This document shows, one piece after another, positions 10,255 through 20,356 of a DNA stretch of 64,000 nucleotides. The notes under the pieces were generated by a model, which was given only the letters and a program-made list of their open reading frames with translations, searched no databases and had not been told where the DNA came from. The stretch is from NCBI GenBank assembly GCA_902798285.1, contig CADBVZ010000022.1:1-64000 (forward strand), read 5' to 3'. Both the position numbers and the translations under genes were made by a program. How positions within the stretch are numbered: the stretch's first letter is position 1; each line of letters opens with the position of its first letter. The stretch is from an uncultured Prevotella sp. (lineage in GTDB: Bacteria; Bacteroidota; Bacteroidia; Bacteroidales; Bacteroidaceae).

Positions 10255-12181
10255 CGCACTCCTTAAGCCATAAGGCGGACGAGGCATCGCTCGGCATGCG
10301 CCAGTCGCCACGAGGCGAAAGACTAACACTACCCACCTTAGGACCATCGGGCAAGCAAGAACGCTTGAACTGCTGATTGAAGAAGCGACGACAGAAAGTC
10401 TGCAACCATTTCTTCACTGTCTCCTCGTCATAATACTCTGCGCGACCCTCAACAGGAGAAGATGTGCAGAAGGCTCGCTTGGCCAAGAGGTAGATCTTCT
10501 TGGGGCTGAAGCCATAACGCAGGAAATAATAAATAAAGAAATCGTGAAGTTCGTAAGGACCTACGAGATCTTCGGTCTTTTGCTTGATTCGGCCTTGTTC
10601 ATCGGCAGGAATCAACTCGGGCGATATAGGTGTATCGATGATGTCGAGCAGCGTTTCGGTAGCCATCTCGCCAGCCACATAGCTGACCAGATAACGGATC
10701 AACGTCTTGGGCACACCAGCATTGACACCATACATCGACATGTGGTCGCCATTATAGGTGGCCCATCCGAGAGCCAGCTCCGACAGATCGCCTGTACCAA
10801 CGACGATAGCGTTCTCCTTATTGGCCACATCCATCAGGATCTGAGTACGCTCGCGCGCCTGAGAGTTCTCATAGGTAATATCATGAACCTGGGGATTCTG
10901 ACCGATATCCTCGAAATGCTGGGTAACAGCCTTGGCGATGCTGATTTCACGAATGGTGACACCCAGTGTTTCCATGAGTTTCATGGCGTTATTATAGGTG
11001 CGATCGGTGGTGCCGAAACCTGGCATCGTAATACCAATGATGCCCTTACGATCGAGGGCTAACTTATCGAATGCCTTAACTGTAACGAGCAGGGCTAATG
11101 TAGAATCGAGTCCGCCACTGATACCAATCACGGCTTTAGTGCCGTTGATATGATAGAGGCGTTTGGCGAGGCCAGCCACCTGAATGTTCAGAATCTCCTC
11201 GCAAGAAGTCTGCATGTTCTCCTCCTTCGGAATGAAAGGATGGGGATCGATATCGCGCAGGAGTTCGAATTCGCGAGGAGTAACCAGACGGGCCTGAATC
11301 TCACGGGCATGGGCTCCACGCTGAGCATTGATGAAGGTGGTGTTCTGACGACGCTCGACACGCAGCTTCTCGATATCAATCTGACAGGTCTGTATCTGAG
11401 GCTGGAAGGAGAATCGGTTACCCTCAACCAGCATCTTACCATTCTCGAAGAGCATAGCGTTGCCACCATAGACCACATCCTGGGTGGACTCACCAAAACC
11501 GCTGCTGGCATATACATAACCACTAACGGTGCGAGCACTCTGCTGAGCGAGAAGCGACTTGAGATACTGATGCTTACCTATCAGCTCATCGCTGGCGGAG
11601 AGGTTGAAAATGATATCGGCACCAGCCAAAGCCAGATTATTGCTTGGTGGAATGGGGGCCCATACATCCTCGCAGATCTCAATACCAAACTTCATACCAT
11701 CGCTCGTAACAAAGAGCAACGGCTCAGCACTTACGTGAATGGAGGTGCCGGCAAAATAGATATCGGTAGGATTCAGATCCTGAGCTGAAGCAAACCAACG
11801 TTTCTCGTAGAACTCGCCATAGTTGGGCAGATAGGTCTTGGGCACAATGCCGAGGATAGTGCCTCCCTGAATGACAACGGCACAGTTATATAGCAAGCCA
11901 TTAATTACGACTGGGACGCCGACAATGGAAATGATGTCGAGCTTACGTGTAAAATCGAGCAGCATCATGATGCCCTGCTCTGCACGATCGAGCAGAAGCT
12001 GCTCCTTGAAGAGATCCTGGCAGGTATAGCCTGTGATGCAGAGTTCAGGAAACACAATGACCTCAACAGCACGACCTTCGGCCTGAGCTATCAGACTCTC
12101 AATCTGCTGAACATTGTAGTCAACATCGGCTACCTTCACTACAGGAACGGCAGCAGCCACATTCACAAATCCGTATTTCAT
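10241..12181 (-). CDS. nadE: Glutamine-dependent NAD+ synthetase
   Basis: 646 aa. Makes NAD+ from nicotinic acid adenine dinucleotide, with ammonia from glutamine. The N-terminal nitrilase-type glutaminase domain shows a conserved glutamate (FPELCITGY) and a nucleophilic cysteine in FGIEICEDVWAP. The C-terminal synthetase domain has the PP-loop ISGGLDSTLAL and the later GTGDLSELALGW motif. The length fits the two-domain eukaryote/mycobacterium-like form. Its ATG overlaps the stop of the upstream DUF2027 gene (ATGA at 12181-12178), indicating translational coupling. nadC at 39353 is the other NAD pathway gene in the window. Confidence 0.95.
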   Translation of the reverse strand: MKYGFVNVAAAVPVVKVADVDYNVQQIESLIAQAEGRAVEVIVFPELCITGYTCQDLFKEQLLLDRAEQGIMMLLDFTRKLDIISIVGVPVVINGLLYNCAVVIQGGTILGIVPKTYLPNYGEFYEKRWFASAQDLNPTDIYFAGTSIHVSAEPLLFVTSDGMKFGIEICEDVWAPIPPSNNLALAGADIIFNLSASDELIGKHQYLKSLLAQQSARTVSGYVYASSGFGESTQDVVYGGNAMLFENGKMLVEGNRFSFQPQIQTCQIDIEKLRVERRQNTTFINAQRGAHAREIQARLVTPREFELLRDIDPHPFIPKEENMQTSCEEILNIQVAGLAKRLYHINGTKAVIGISGGLDSTLALLVTVKAFDKLALDRKGIIGITMPGFGTTDRTYNNAMKLMETLGVTIREISIAKAVTQHFEDIGQNPQVHDITYENSQARERTQILMDVANKENAIVVGTGDLSELALGWATYNGDHMSMYGVNAGVPKTLIRYLVSYVAGEMATETLLDIIDTPISPELIPADEQGRIKQKTEDLVGPYELHDFFIYYFLRYGFSPKKIYLLAKRAFCTSSPVEGRAEYYDEETVKKWLQTFCRRFFNQQFKRSCLPDGPKVGSVSLSPRGDWRMPSDASSALWLKECDTLE

Positions 12182-12882
12182 AACTTTACTTTTTGAACGT
12201 CGTTTTCGATAATCGTATAAATCAGAGCCGGTTGCTCAAAGAACATGTTCTCGCGGAAAGCATGCAACTTATAGAACTTCACAGGATCGATCCTTACCTG
12301 GGCATTAACCGTGGGCTTCAGCAGGAAATGCTTATCGCGCTTATAGGCTATGAGCTGAATACAACTATGCTCTAAGGCATTCAGATCCTCGCGACCAAAC
12401 TCCTCGATAAACTCCTTGGTGTTAGGCTCAATCTCGCCCTCGCCTCTTACTGTCCACGCAGCGCCTTCGGCAATCATATAGACATAGCGCATATAGTAGT
12501 TAGAGTCGTTAACCAGATAAGTCTCGAAGCGTGTCTGCGAAAGTTCCTTCACATCCATCGGTACAAAGGCGAGATAGGCACTCAGCTTATCGCCACCTTT
12601 GCGCTCTTCGGGCTTGGCCTTGAATGTGATAGGTTTATCGGCTGGTTCGGTTTCCACTTCCTCGCGCTCGGCATTGAGTGCTGCCTTTACGGAATTGGCC
12701 TTTGCCTCAATCACATGTTTGGTGTCGTAGTCTTCATCGCCAACAACCACCACCTCATTGATAAGCATAGGCATCTGGAAGCCGTCCTCATCCTCAACAA
12801 GCACGATATTCTTCCCTTGGAAACCGGCCACACGTCCGCCACCAATCTCACTAAGGAATCTGACTTTATCTCCTATTTTCAT
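12178..12882 (-). CDS. DUF2027-domain protein lacking a C-terminal Smr domain
   Basis: 234 aa. It begins MKIGDKVRFLSEIGGGRVAGFQG, the small beta domain typical of the Bacteroidetes DUF2027/MutS2-Smr-like family. A charged linker (about 60-100) and a second beta domain follow (from about LSAYLAFVPMD to the end). Relatives usually continue into a Smr (small MutS-related) domain; here the protein stops after KVKL and nadE begins at once. Function is unknown. It is the first gene of a two-gene operon with nadE and has a consensus promoter. Confidence 0.75.
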   Translation of the reverse strand: MKIGDKVRFLSEIGGGRVAGFQGKNIVLVEDEDGFQMPMLINEVVVVGDEDYDTKHVIEAKANSVKAALNAEREEVETEPADKPITFKAKPEERKGGDKLSAYLAFVPMDVKELSQTRFETYLVNDSNYYMRYVYMIAEGAAWTVRGEGEIEPNTKEFIEEFGREDLNALEHSCIQLIAYKRDKHFLLKPTVNAQVRIDPVKFYKLHAFRENMFFEQPALIYTIIENDVQKVKL

Positions 12883-12905
12883 CTCTTTTATTCTCTTTTT
12901 GGGGA

Positions 12906-12936
12906 CAAAGGTACGAATAAGTGAGAGAAATGCAAA
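12906..12936 (-). promoter_or_regulatory. Promoter of the DUF2027-nadE operon
   Basis: On the - strand: TTTG (12933-12936), 19-bp spacer, TACCTTTG (12906-12913), about 24 bp before the DUF2027 start. Confidence 0.85.
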
Positions 12937-12976
12937 ATAAAACGCGATTTATTTTCATTTCAGGACCATAAGAAAA

Positions 12977-13006
12977 CGGATGTGATATCCTGAAGATACA
13001 CATCCG
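12977..13006 (-). terminator. Terminator of the ATP synthase operon
   Basis: CGGATGTG (12977-12984) pairs with CACATCCG (12999-13006). On the - strand the hairpin is followed by TTTTCTTATGG. It lies 28 bp beyond the atpG stop. Confidence 0.8.
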
Positions 13007-13033
13007 CTTTCCCTTATTTGAATTAGAAATGTT

Positions 13034-14005
13034 CTAATTATTGACGGAACCTCCAACGATATCAAGCAGTTCGTTGGTAATGGCCTGCTGACGACTCTTG
13101 TTGTACTGCAGGTTCAACTGGCGCAACAACTCGTCGGCATTATCCGTAGCTGTCTGCATGGCCACCATTCGGGCTGCATGCTCTGAGGCATTCGAATCGA
13201 GCAGGGCCGTATAGAGCATCAGATGCGCCATCTTAGGCATGAGCTCAGTGAGGACCGTGTTCATGTCGGGCTCTACGATGAAGTTATCGTTGAGCGGCTT
13301 CACCTCTTCCTCTTTCCTCTCAACCTCACGCTCACCACGCTTCTTGAGATACTCCTGCGACTCCTTCGTAGCAATGACGCTCGTCAGGTCGCGATCGTGA
13401 TCTGCTTTCAGCTCCGACTCCAAATCAATGGGCAGGAAGGTCTTGCGCGTGAGAATCTGAGAGCCAGCGCTCTTGAAGTGGTGATAGATGAGTTCCACCT
13501 TGTCGATCTCACCCTCATAGAACTTCTTACCTAACTCCATCGCGATGTCGATACAATCGTGGGCATTAGGCTTATCGGCCAAGGCAGAGAATTCGCCCTG
13601 AACGTTGAGTCCTAACTTCTTCGCCTTCTCATAGACCTTTCGACCTATGGGGTAAATCTCCACATTCTCACGACCAATCTCGCGTGCATAGTCATCAACG
13701 GCATGAGTCATCAGTTTGATGGCATTACCATTGAAACCACCACAAAGCGAGGAGTTGGATGAGAACACCACGAGGGCTGCCCTTTTAACAGGGCGTGGCT
13801 GATCGAAGACAGTCTGTGCCTCAGCTTCGGCAGCGAGGAACGACTTGAGGATGTGTTCCAGCAACTCCTCGTAAGGCAGCATATTCTGAATAGCCACCTG
13901 TGCGTGATGGAGTTTACTGGAGGCCACCATCTTCATAGCCGACGTGATCTTTCGCGTGGAGTTGACTGAGGCTATGCGGCCTTTAATTTCTTTCAGGCTG
14001 GGCAT
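13034..14005 (-). CDS. atpG: F1Fo ATP synthase gamma subunit
   Basis: 323 aa, the rotating central shaft of F1. Diagnostic ends: LKEIKGRIASVNSTRKITSAMKMVA at the N terminus and EHAARMVAMQTATDNADELL...YNKSRQQAITNELLDIVGG at the C terminus. It is longer than the usual roughly 287 aa because of a charged insert around residues 195-245 (for example KKRGEREVERKEEEVK), which I regard as a Bacteroidales feature. Last gene of the atp operon, starting 6 bp after the atpA stop codon, and followed by the operon terminator. Confidence 0.95.
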   Translation of the reverse strand: MPSLKEIKGRIASVNSTRKITSAMKMVASSKLHHAQVAIQNMLPYEELLEHILKSFLAAEAEAQTVFDQPRPVKRAALVVFSSNSSLCGGFNGNAIKLMTHAVDDYAREIGRENVEIYPIGRKVYEKAKKLGLNVQGEFSALADKPNAHDCIDIAMELGKKFYEGEIDKVELIYHHFKSAGSQILTRKTFLPIDLESELKADHDRDLTSVIATKESQEYLKKRGEREVERKEEEVKPLNDNFIVEPDMNTVLTELMPKMAHLMLYTALLDSNASEHAARMVAMQTATDNADELLRQLNLQYNKSRQQAITNELLDIVGGSVNN

Positions 14006-14011
14006 AGGCTA

Positions 14012-15484
14012 TCAGAGGAACTGAGTCTGGCACTCGCGCACCTTGACAATGGGCACGTCACGCATCAGTCCATGTACACCACAATACAGAATAGCAATCT
14101 GCTCGCCTACAGGCATTGGGCTGTACTGTGGCTGGATGAGCAGCTGATTGTTCTTACGTCCACGATCCAGAGTCATCGCTGTCACAGCATCCATATCGCT
14201 CGAGAACTTTGAGAAGGCCTCAAGCTCACGATACTGCGCCTGGTCGATCTTCAGCGTACCAGCCACCTTCTTCATAGACTTAATCTGTGCCGAACCACCC
14301 ACACGAGATACTGAGATACCTACGTTGATGGCAGGACGAAAGCCCTGGTTGAAGAGGTCGCTCTCCAAGAAGATCTGACCATCAGTAATTGAGATCACAT
14401 TGGTCGGGATGTAAGCCGATACGTCGCCAGCCTGAGTCTCGATGATAGGCAGAGCGGTGAGAGAACCACCACCCTTTACGTACCCCTTCATGCACTCGGG
14501 CAGGTCGTTCATCTGCTCGGCCACCTCCTGCTGCTCGTTCATCTTGGCTGCACGCTCAAGCAGACGAGAGTGGAGATAGAACACATCACCCGGATAGGCC
14601 TCACGACCAGAAGGACGACGCAGAATCAGCGATACCTCACGATAGGCAACAGCCTGCTTAGAAAGGTCGTCGTAAACTACGAGTGCAGGCAGACCACGAT
14701 CGCGGAAGTACTCACCGATGGCAGCACCAGCAAATGGTGCATAATACTGCATAGCTGCAGGATCGGCAGCAGTAGCAGATACCACGATGGTATATGGCAT
14801 AGCACCATGCTCCTGAAGTGTAGACACAAGGGCTGCAACGGTACTGGCCTTCTGACCGATGGCAACATAGATACAATAGACAGGCTTGCCTGCCTCATAG
14901 AAACTCTTCTGGTTGATGATGGTATCAACAGCAATAGCGGTCTTACCCGTCTGACGGTCACCAATAATGAGCTCACGCTGTCCACGACCAATGGGGATCA
15001 TTGAGTCGATAGCCTTCAGACCTGTCTGCAGCGGCTCCTTTACGGGCTGACGATAGATAACACCAGGAGCTTTACGATCGAGCGGCATCTCGAATGAGTC
15101 GCTCAGGTCGATATCTCCCTTACCGTCGATAGCCTGTCCCAGCGGATTGATAACACGGCCCAGCATGTTGTCGTTGACACGGATAGAGGCGATGCGATGT
15201 GTACGCTTCACCACCATGCCCTCCTTGATGCCCGAGGTAGTACCCAAAAGCACACAACCCACGTTGTCCTCCTCGAGGTTCATCACGATGGCCATCGTGC
15301 CGTTCTCGAACTCAAGCAGCTCGTTGGCCTCGGCATTGCGCAGTCCATAGATACGGGCCACACCATCGCTGACAGTCAATACGGTACCTACCTCATCGAA
15401 CTTTTCGGCATTGGAGATACCCTTGAGCTGGTCAAGCAGGACCTGGGATACTTCGCTTGGTTTAATCTTATCTGACATATTCAT
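14012..15484 (-). CDS. atpA: F1Fo ATP synthase alpha subunit (short C terminus)
   Basis: 490 aa, the non-catalytic nucleotide-binding subunit of F1. Walker [11 protein letters not shown] and the alpha-subunit signature [11 protein letters not shown] with its conserved arginine are present. The protein ends at VRECQTQFL, where relatives (about 510-530 aa) continue for roughly 30-35 more residues of C-terminal helix. atpG starts 6 bp after the stop, so no displaced remainder lies downstream. This looks like a clean deletion rather than a frameshift. A second in-frame ATG two codons in is an alternative start. Confidence 0.93.
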   Translation of the reverse strand: MNMSDKIKPSEVSQVLLDQLKGISNAEKFDEVGTVLTVSDGVARIYGLRNAEANELLEFENGTMAIVMNLEEDNVGCVLLGTTSGIKEGMVVKRTHRIASIRVNDNMLGRVINPLGQAIDGKGDIDLSDSFEMPLDRKAPGVIYRQPVKEPLQTGLKAIDSMIPIGRGQRELIIGDRQTGKTAIAVDTIINQKSFYEAGKPVYCIYVAIGQKASTVAALVSTLQEHGAMPYTIVVSATAADPAAMQYYAPFAGAAIGEYFRDRGLPALVVYDDLSKQAVAYREVSLILRRPSGREAYPGDVFYLHSRLLERAAKMNEQQEVAEQMNDLPECMKGYVKGGGSLTALPIIETQAGDVSAYIPTNVISITDGQIFLESDLFNQGFRPAINVGISVSRVGGSAQIKSMKKVAGTLKIDQAQYRELEAFSKFSSDMDAVTAMTLDRGRKNNQLLIQPQYSPMPVGEQIAILYCGVHGLMRDVPIVKVRECQTQFL

Positions 15485-15503
15485 TTTACATTTTTACATT
15501 CTT

Positions 15504-16040
15504 TCATTTTCTCAACGTGTTGAGAATAGAGTTGAGTTGAGCCTTGACGCTGGCATCCATACGATAGGTATCGTATTCAAGGATAAAGCCTCCGATGATA
15601 TCGGGATTAACCTCGGTCTCGAACTCCACTGTTCCATTAGTCTTACTCTCCACCATCTTGCGCATCTTCTGCTCTGTAGCAGCAGAAACTGCAGCAGCGG
15701 TGATGAGACGTCCACGGATGACATTCTTCTGTTGGCGGTAAAGCGTGACGTACGAATTGGCAATGAACTGCATCACACTCTCACGATCCTCCTTCAGCAC
15801 CAGCTGAACGAAAGTCTTGGTCAAATCAGAAGGCTTCTTGCCGACAGCCGCCAGCAACAAAGCTTCCTTCTTGTCCTTTGAGAGCATCGGATTGTCTATC
15901 GTAAACCGCAGCTGTGGTACCTCGACGTAGCTCTTAGTGAGCTGCTGCATCTCAGCATAGACAGCATCCTCGATTTTCGCGTCAGTAGCACTCTTCAAGA
16001 GCGCACGGGCGTATCTTACCGATATGACTCCTATATCCAT
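15504..16040 (-). CDS. atpH: F1Fo ATP synthase delta subunit
   Basis: 178 aa, part of the peripheral stalk joining b to the top of F1. N-terminal signature GVISVRYARALLKSA and C-terminal VNPDIIGGFILEYDTYRMDASVKAQLNSI match the OSCP/delta family in order and length. It lies between atpF and atpA with short gaps (11 and 19 bp), as expected inside the operon. Confidence 0.93.
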   Translation of the reverse strand: MDIGVISVRYARALLKSATDAKIEDAVYAEMQQLTKSYVEVPQLRFTIDNPMLSKDKKEALLLAAVGKKPSDLTKTFVQLVLKEDRESVMQFIANSYVTLYRQQKNVIRGRLITAAAVSAATEQKMRKMVESKTNGTVEFETEVNPDIIGGFILEYDTYRMDASVKAQLNSILNTLRK

Positions 16041-16051
16041 ACGTTACTTAC

Positions 16052-16567
16052 TTATTTGTCAGTAGAAACCTCATCCAGCATACGTTCAATCAAATCCATC
16101 TGAGCCTTGTCGTCCTTCAGATTCTGACGGAGCACCTTCTCGGCAATCTCCACACTGAGCGTTGCGACCTGCTGACGGATGTCGGCGATAGCTGCCCTCT
16201 TCTCTTGTTCGATAGCGATTTTCGCATCGCCTAAAAGACGGGCGCCCTCCTCACGAGCCTTCTGTTGTGCCTGTTCCACGATAGCATCACGCGTTTCGGC
16301 AGCTTCTTTCAGAATCTGTGCCTGACGATCACGTGCCTCCTGGAGAATGGCCTCGCCTTCCTGCTTGATATTCTCCAGTCGCTCTGAAGCCTCATGGGCT
16401 TTCAGCAGACTTTCGTCGATGTACTTTTTCCGCTCTTCAACCATATTGGTGATTGCAGGGAAACCGAACTTCGCAAGCACGAAGAAGACAACGGCAAACG
16501 CCAGAAGCATCCAGAACAGAAGTCCCAGATCAGGAGTGAGGATTGCTGGCAGTTTACTGAAATCCAT
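16052..16567 (-). CDS. atpF: F1Fo ATP synthase b subunit
   Basis: 171 aa peripheral stalk. One N-terminal membrane helix (LLFWMLLAFAVVFFVLAKFGFPAI) is followed by a long charged coiled coil with many Glu, Lys, Ala and Gln, typical of subunit b. Ends LIERMLDEVSTDK. It follows atpE by 46 bp. Confidence 0.93.
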   Translation of the reverse strand: MDFSKLPAILTPDLGLLFWMLLAFAVVFFVLAKFGFPAITNMVEERKKYIDESLLKAHEASERLENIKQEGEAILQEARDRQAQILKEAAETRDAIVEQAQQKAREEGARLLGDAKIAIEQEKRAAIADIRQQVATLSVEIAEKVLRQNLKDDKAQMDLIERMLDEVSTDK

Positions 16568-16613
16568 TCGCTGTAATTTTTAGTCTTACTTAATGTGAAT
16601 GAATCGTTGCTTA

Positions 16614-16853
16614 TTAGATCAAGAATGCACAAGCTGCGATGGCGAAGAGGGCACAACCCTCAACGAATGCAGATGTCAGAATCATGTTCGTCTGGATCTT
16701 ACCAGTAGCCTCGGGCTGACGAGCAATAGCGTCCATAGCGCTACCACCAATCTTACCAATACCCAAACCTGCACCAATTGTTGCAATACCTGCACCGATA
16801 CCGCAGCCCAGCTGAGCCAGACCTTCTGCGGCCAATAATAAAGCTGAAATCAT
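16614..16853 (-). CDS. atpE: F1Fo ATP synthase c subunit (proton type)
   Basis: 79 aa, two membrane helices joined by the polar loop ARQPEATGKI. The ion-carrying glutamate is in SAFVEGCALFAI of helix 2. The Na+ signature (Gln in helix 1 with Glu-Ser-Thr in helix 2) is absent: helix 1 reads GAGIATIGAGLGIGKIGG and the residues after the Glu are Gly-Cys. Proton coupling is therefore inferred, although the cell also has a sodium-pumping Nqr. Confidence 0.95.
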   Translation of the reverse strand: MISALLLAAEGLAQLGCGIGAGIATIGAGLGIGKIGGSAMDAIARQPEATGKIQTNMILTSAFVEGCALFAIAACAFLI

Positions 16854-16907
16854 AATTTTTTTAATTTTAAGTTATTAATAATGTTTATTCTATTTTCTTT
16901 TGAACAA

Positions 16908-17957
16908 TTACTCAGCATGATGTTCCTTATGGGCAAGCCCAATGAACACAGCACTCAGCATTGTGAAGACGTAAGCCTGAACGAAAGCAACCAGCAACTC
17001 CAACAAGTTCATGAAGAGAAGCATCAGAATACTGAATGCATTCAGACCAAGACCAAATCCGACACCCATAGACCAACCGAGGAAGATCACACAAGTGAAG
17101 CTAAGCATCACAGCATGGCCTGCCATCATGTTGGCAAAGAGACGGATCATCAGAGCAAAAGGCTTAGTAAACACACCAAATAGCTCAATAAGCGGCATCA
17201 CTGGTGCAGGATAAGCCTTCAGGAACAAAGGAACTTCTGGCCAGAATATCTCCTTCCAATACTCCTTGTTGGCAAAGATGTTGATGGCAAGCATCGTACA
17301 CAGAGCCAGGAAGAAGGTGATATTGATATTACCTGTGACATTAGCGCCACCAGGGAATACTGGTATCAGGCCGATGAGGTTACATGTCAGAATAAAGAAG
17401 AACACCGTAAGCAGATAAGGCGCATACGGCTTGTAATGCTTCTCACCAATCGACGACTTAATCAGATCGTCGTGGATCATCATTACAATCATCTCCATAG
17501 CTCCGACGAAACCTCCAGGTGCCTTGTCCTTCACGTCGTGTGTCTTATACCAGCGGGCACATGAGAGGAAGACAATGATCAGGATGGCCACCACTATCCA
17601 AATCTGGAGTACACTCTTCGTAATACTCAAGTCGATGGGGCGCACCTCACTGCCGTCGGCCATACGCTCATAGATTTTTCCATGATGCTCTTCACTGAAG
17701 AAGAAGCCATCAGGCAGACTATGAGCCGTACAGAAATGCCATTCTCCGGTATTCTCACTACGGATGATAATAGGCAATGGAATGCTCAGATGCTTACCCT
17801 GGTAAGAAGCGATGTGCCACTCATATGAGTCGGCCAGATGTTCGAGAACAATCTCCGGAATGTTGATCTTCTCGGACTCACCACCTTCTTCAGCCAAAGC
17901 AGGCATCGGCAGCAATGCTACCATCATCAGGAGGATTATCGTTTTTAATTGTTTCAT
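16908..17957 (-). CDS. atpB: F1Fo ATP synthase a subunit with N-terminal extension
   Basis: 349 aa. The C-terminal 230 residues form the usual membrane domain with the essential arginine in ALMIRLFANMMAGH and the final helices LELLVAFVQAYVFTMLSAVF. It is preceded by a signal-like segment (MKQLKTIILLMMVALLPMPALAEE) and about 90 extracytoplasmic residues, an extension common in Bacteroidetes AtpB. It lies between the AtpI-like protein and atpE. Confidence 0.94.
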   Translation of the reverse strand: MKQLKTIILLMMVALLPMPALAEEGGESEKINIPEIVLEHLADSYEWHIASYQGKHLSIPLPIIIRSENTGEWHFCTAHSLPDGFFFSEEHHGKIYERMADGSEVRPIDLSITKSVLQIWIVVAILIIVFLSCARWYKTHDVKDKAPGGFVGAMEMIVMMIHDDLIKSSIGEKHYKPYAPYLLTVFFFILTCNLIGLIPVFPGGANVTGNINITFFLALCTMLAINIFANKEYWKEIFWPEVPLFLKAYPAPVMPLIELFGVFTKPFALMIRLFANMMAGHAVMLSFTCVIFLGWSMGVGFGLGLNAFSILMLLFMNLLELLVAFVQAYVFTMLSAVFIGLAHKEHHAE

Positions 17958-17993
17958 TATCTACTATTGTATTAGCTAACTATTACGTTCTCA

Positions 17994-18389
17994 TTAAGAG
18001 CGGTTCGACACTCTGGCAAAGAAGATGGTGTGATGGGCCAATGATGCAAAATAAAACACCATAAACACCAAGAAGAAACGAAGCATAGAATTCTGACCAT
18101 CAGCCAAATAATAGACAAACATGACAGCTAATGCCAACAACAGGCGGAAGCCTGAAACTGCTGTAAAAAAAGTGGGCAAACTATCTGGTGAATGCTTAGC
18201 CACATAACGCCAGATCAGCCCAATGGCTCCACATACGACGAGCGTAAAAGCTGCACTGACTAAAACAGCTGTTAATAAGTCGAGAAACCACACACGCATC
18301 ACTAAAAGAGTGAGCAATGACAGAGCAACGGTTAAATACAACCCCTGCCTCATGTAGTTCTTACTCAACTTATCAATATTATCTATCAT
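17994..18389 (-). CDS. Four-helix membrane protein of the atp operon (AtpI-like position)
   Basis: 131 aa from the ATG at 18389 (MIDNIDKLSKNY). This start is preceded by an AAGTAAGGA-like ribosome site and avoids the overlap with atpC that an upstream ATG at 18440 would create. Four hydrophobic segments are visible (about LTVALSLLTLLVM, DLLTAVLVSAAFTLVVCGAIGLIW, LLLALAVMFVYYLA, FLVFMVFYFASLAHH). It occupies the place of AtpI/AtpZ-type assembly proteins, which help assemble the c-ring, but sequence alone does not prove homology. Confidence 0.7.
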   Translation of the reverse strand: MIDNIDKLSKNYMRQGLYLTVALSLLTLLVMRVWFLDLLTAVLVSAAFTLVVCGAIGLIWRYVAKHSPDSLPTFFTAVSGFRLLLALAVMFVYYLADGQNSMLRFFLVFMVFYFASLAHHTIFFARVSNRS

Positions 18390-18423
18390 ATTCCTTACTT
18401 CATTTCCATTTGTGTAAAAAAGC

Positions 18424-18666
18424 CTAAGCCATTTCAACACAAAGGCTTACCACATTCTTCTGAACCTCAACGAAACCTCCTTGTATCTCTAACTGAACTT
18501 TTCCTTCGGAAGTGGTATACTCCACTGTACCCTTTTGAAGCGTAGAGATAATAGGAGCATGATCATTAAGGATCTCAAACTGTCCCATTGTGCCAGGCAC
18601 GAGGACGCTCTCAACAGCGCCATCGAACTCGATCTTTTCGGGAGAAACTATTCTAAGCTGCAACAT
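18424..18666 (-). CDS. atpC: F1Fo ATP synthase epsilon subunit (short form)
   Basis: 80 aa. N-terminal beta-sandwich only: LRIVSPEKIEFDGAVESVLVPGTMGQFEILNDHAPII and GGFVEVQKNVVSLCVE. The C-terminal helical hairpin of the roughly 135-aa forms, which inhibits ATP hydrolysis in E. coli, is absent, as is usual in Bacteroidetes. It is separated from atpD by a small TTAATGT repeat. Confidence 0.92.
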   Translation of the reverse strand: MLQLRIVSPEKIEFDGAVESVLVPGTMGQFEILNDHAPIISTLQKGTVEYTTSEGKVQLEIQGGFVEVQKNVVSLCVEMA

Positions 18667-18669
18667 AAA

Positions 18670-18700
18670 CTATTTAATGTTTAATGTTTAATGTTTAATG

Positions 18701-18702
<2 letters not shown>
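18670..18702. repeat. TTAATGT heptamer array between atpD and atpC
   Basis: Four consecutive TTAATGT units fill the 34-bp gap between atpC and atpD and run into the atpD stop codon. Same 7-bp periodicity as the arrays at 2222, 39315, 42235 and 45101. Confidence 0.8.
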
Positions 18703-20233
<1,531 letters not shown>

Positions 20234-20280
20234 TTAATATTTAAAGTTACTATTCGTTTTACAGTTTTGATACATGTTTG

Positions 20281-20308
20281 CAAAGATACGGTTTTAAATC
20301 GGAACAAA
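20281..20308 (-). promoter_or_regulatory. Candidate promoter of the ATP synthase operon
   Basis: On the - strand TATCTTTG (20281-20288) fits TAnnTTTG, about 54 bp before atpD. A TTTG at 20305-20308 is only 16 bp away, shorter than the usual 19-22, so the -33 assignment is weak. Confidence 0.55.
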
Positions 20309-20356
20309 CGAACTTTTCGGGAAATAATTTCCAAATTGTTGCAATTTTGTTGTTTT

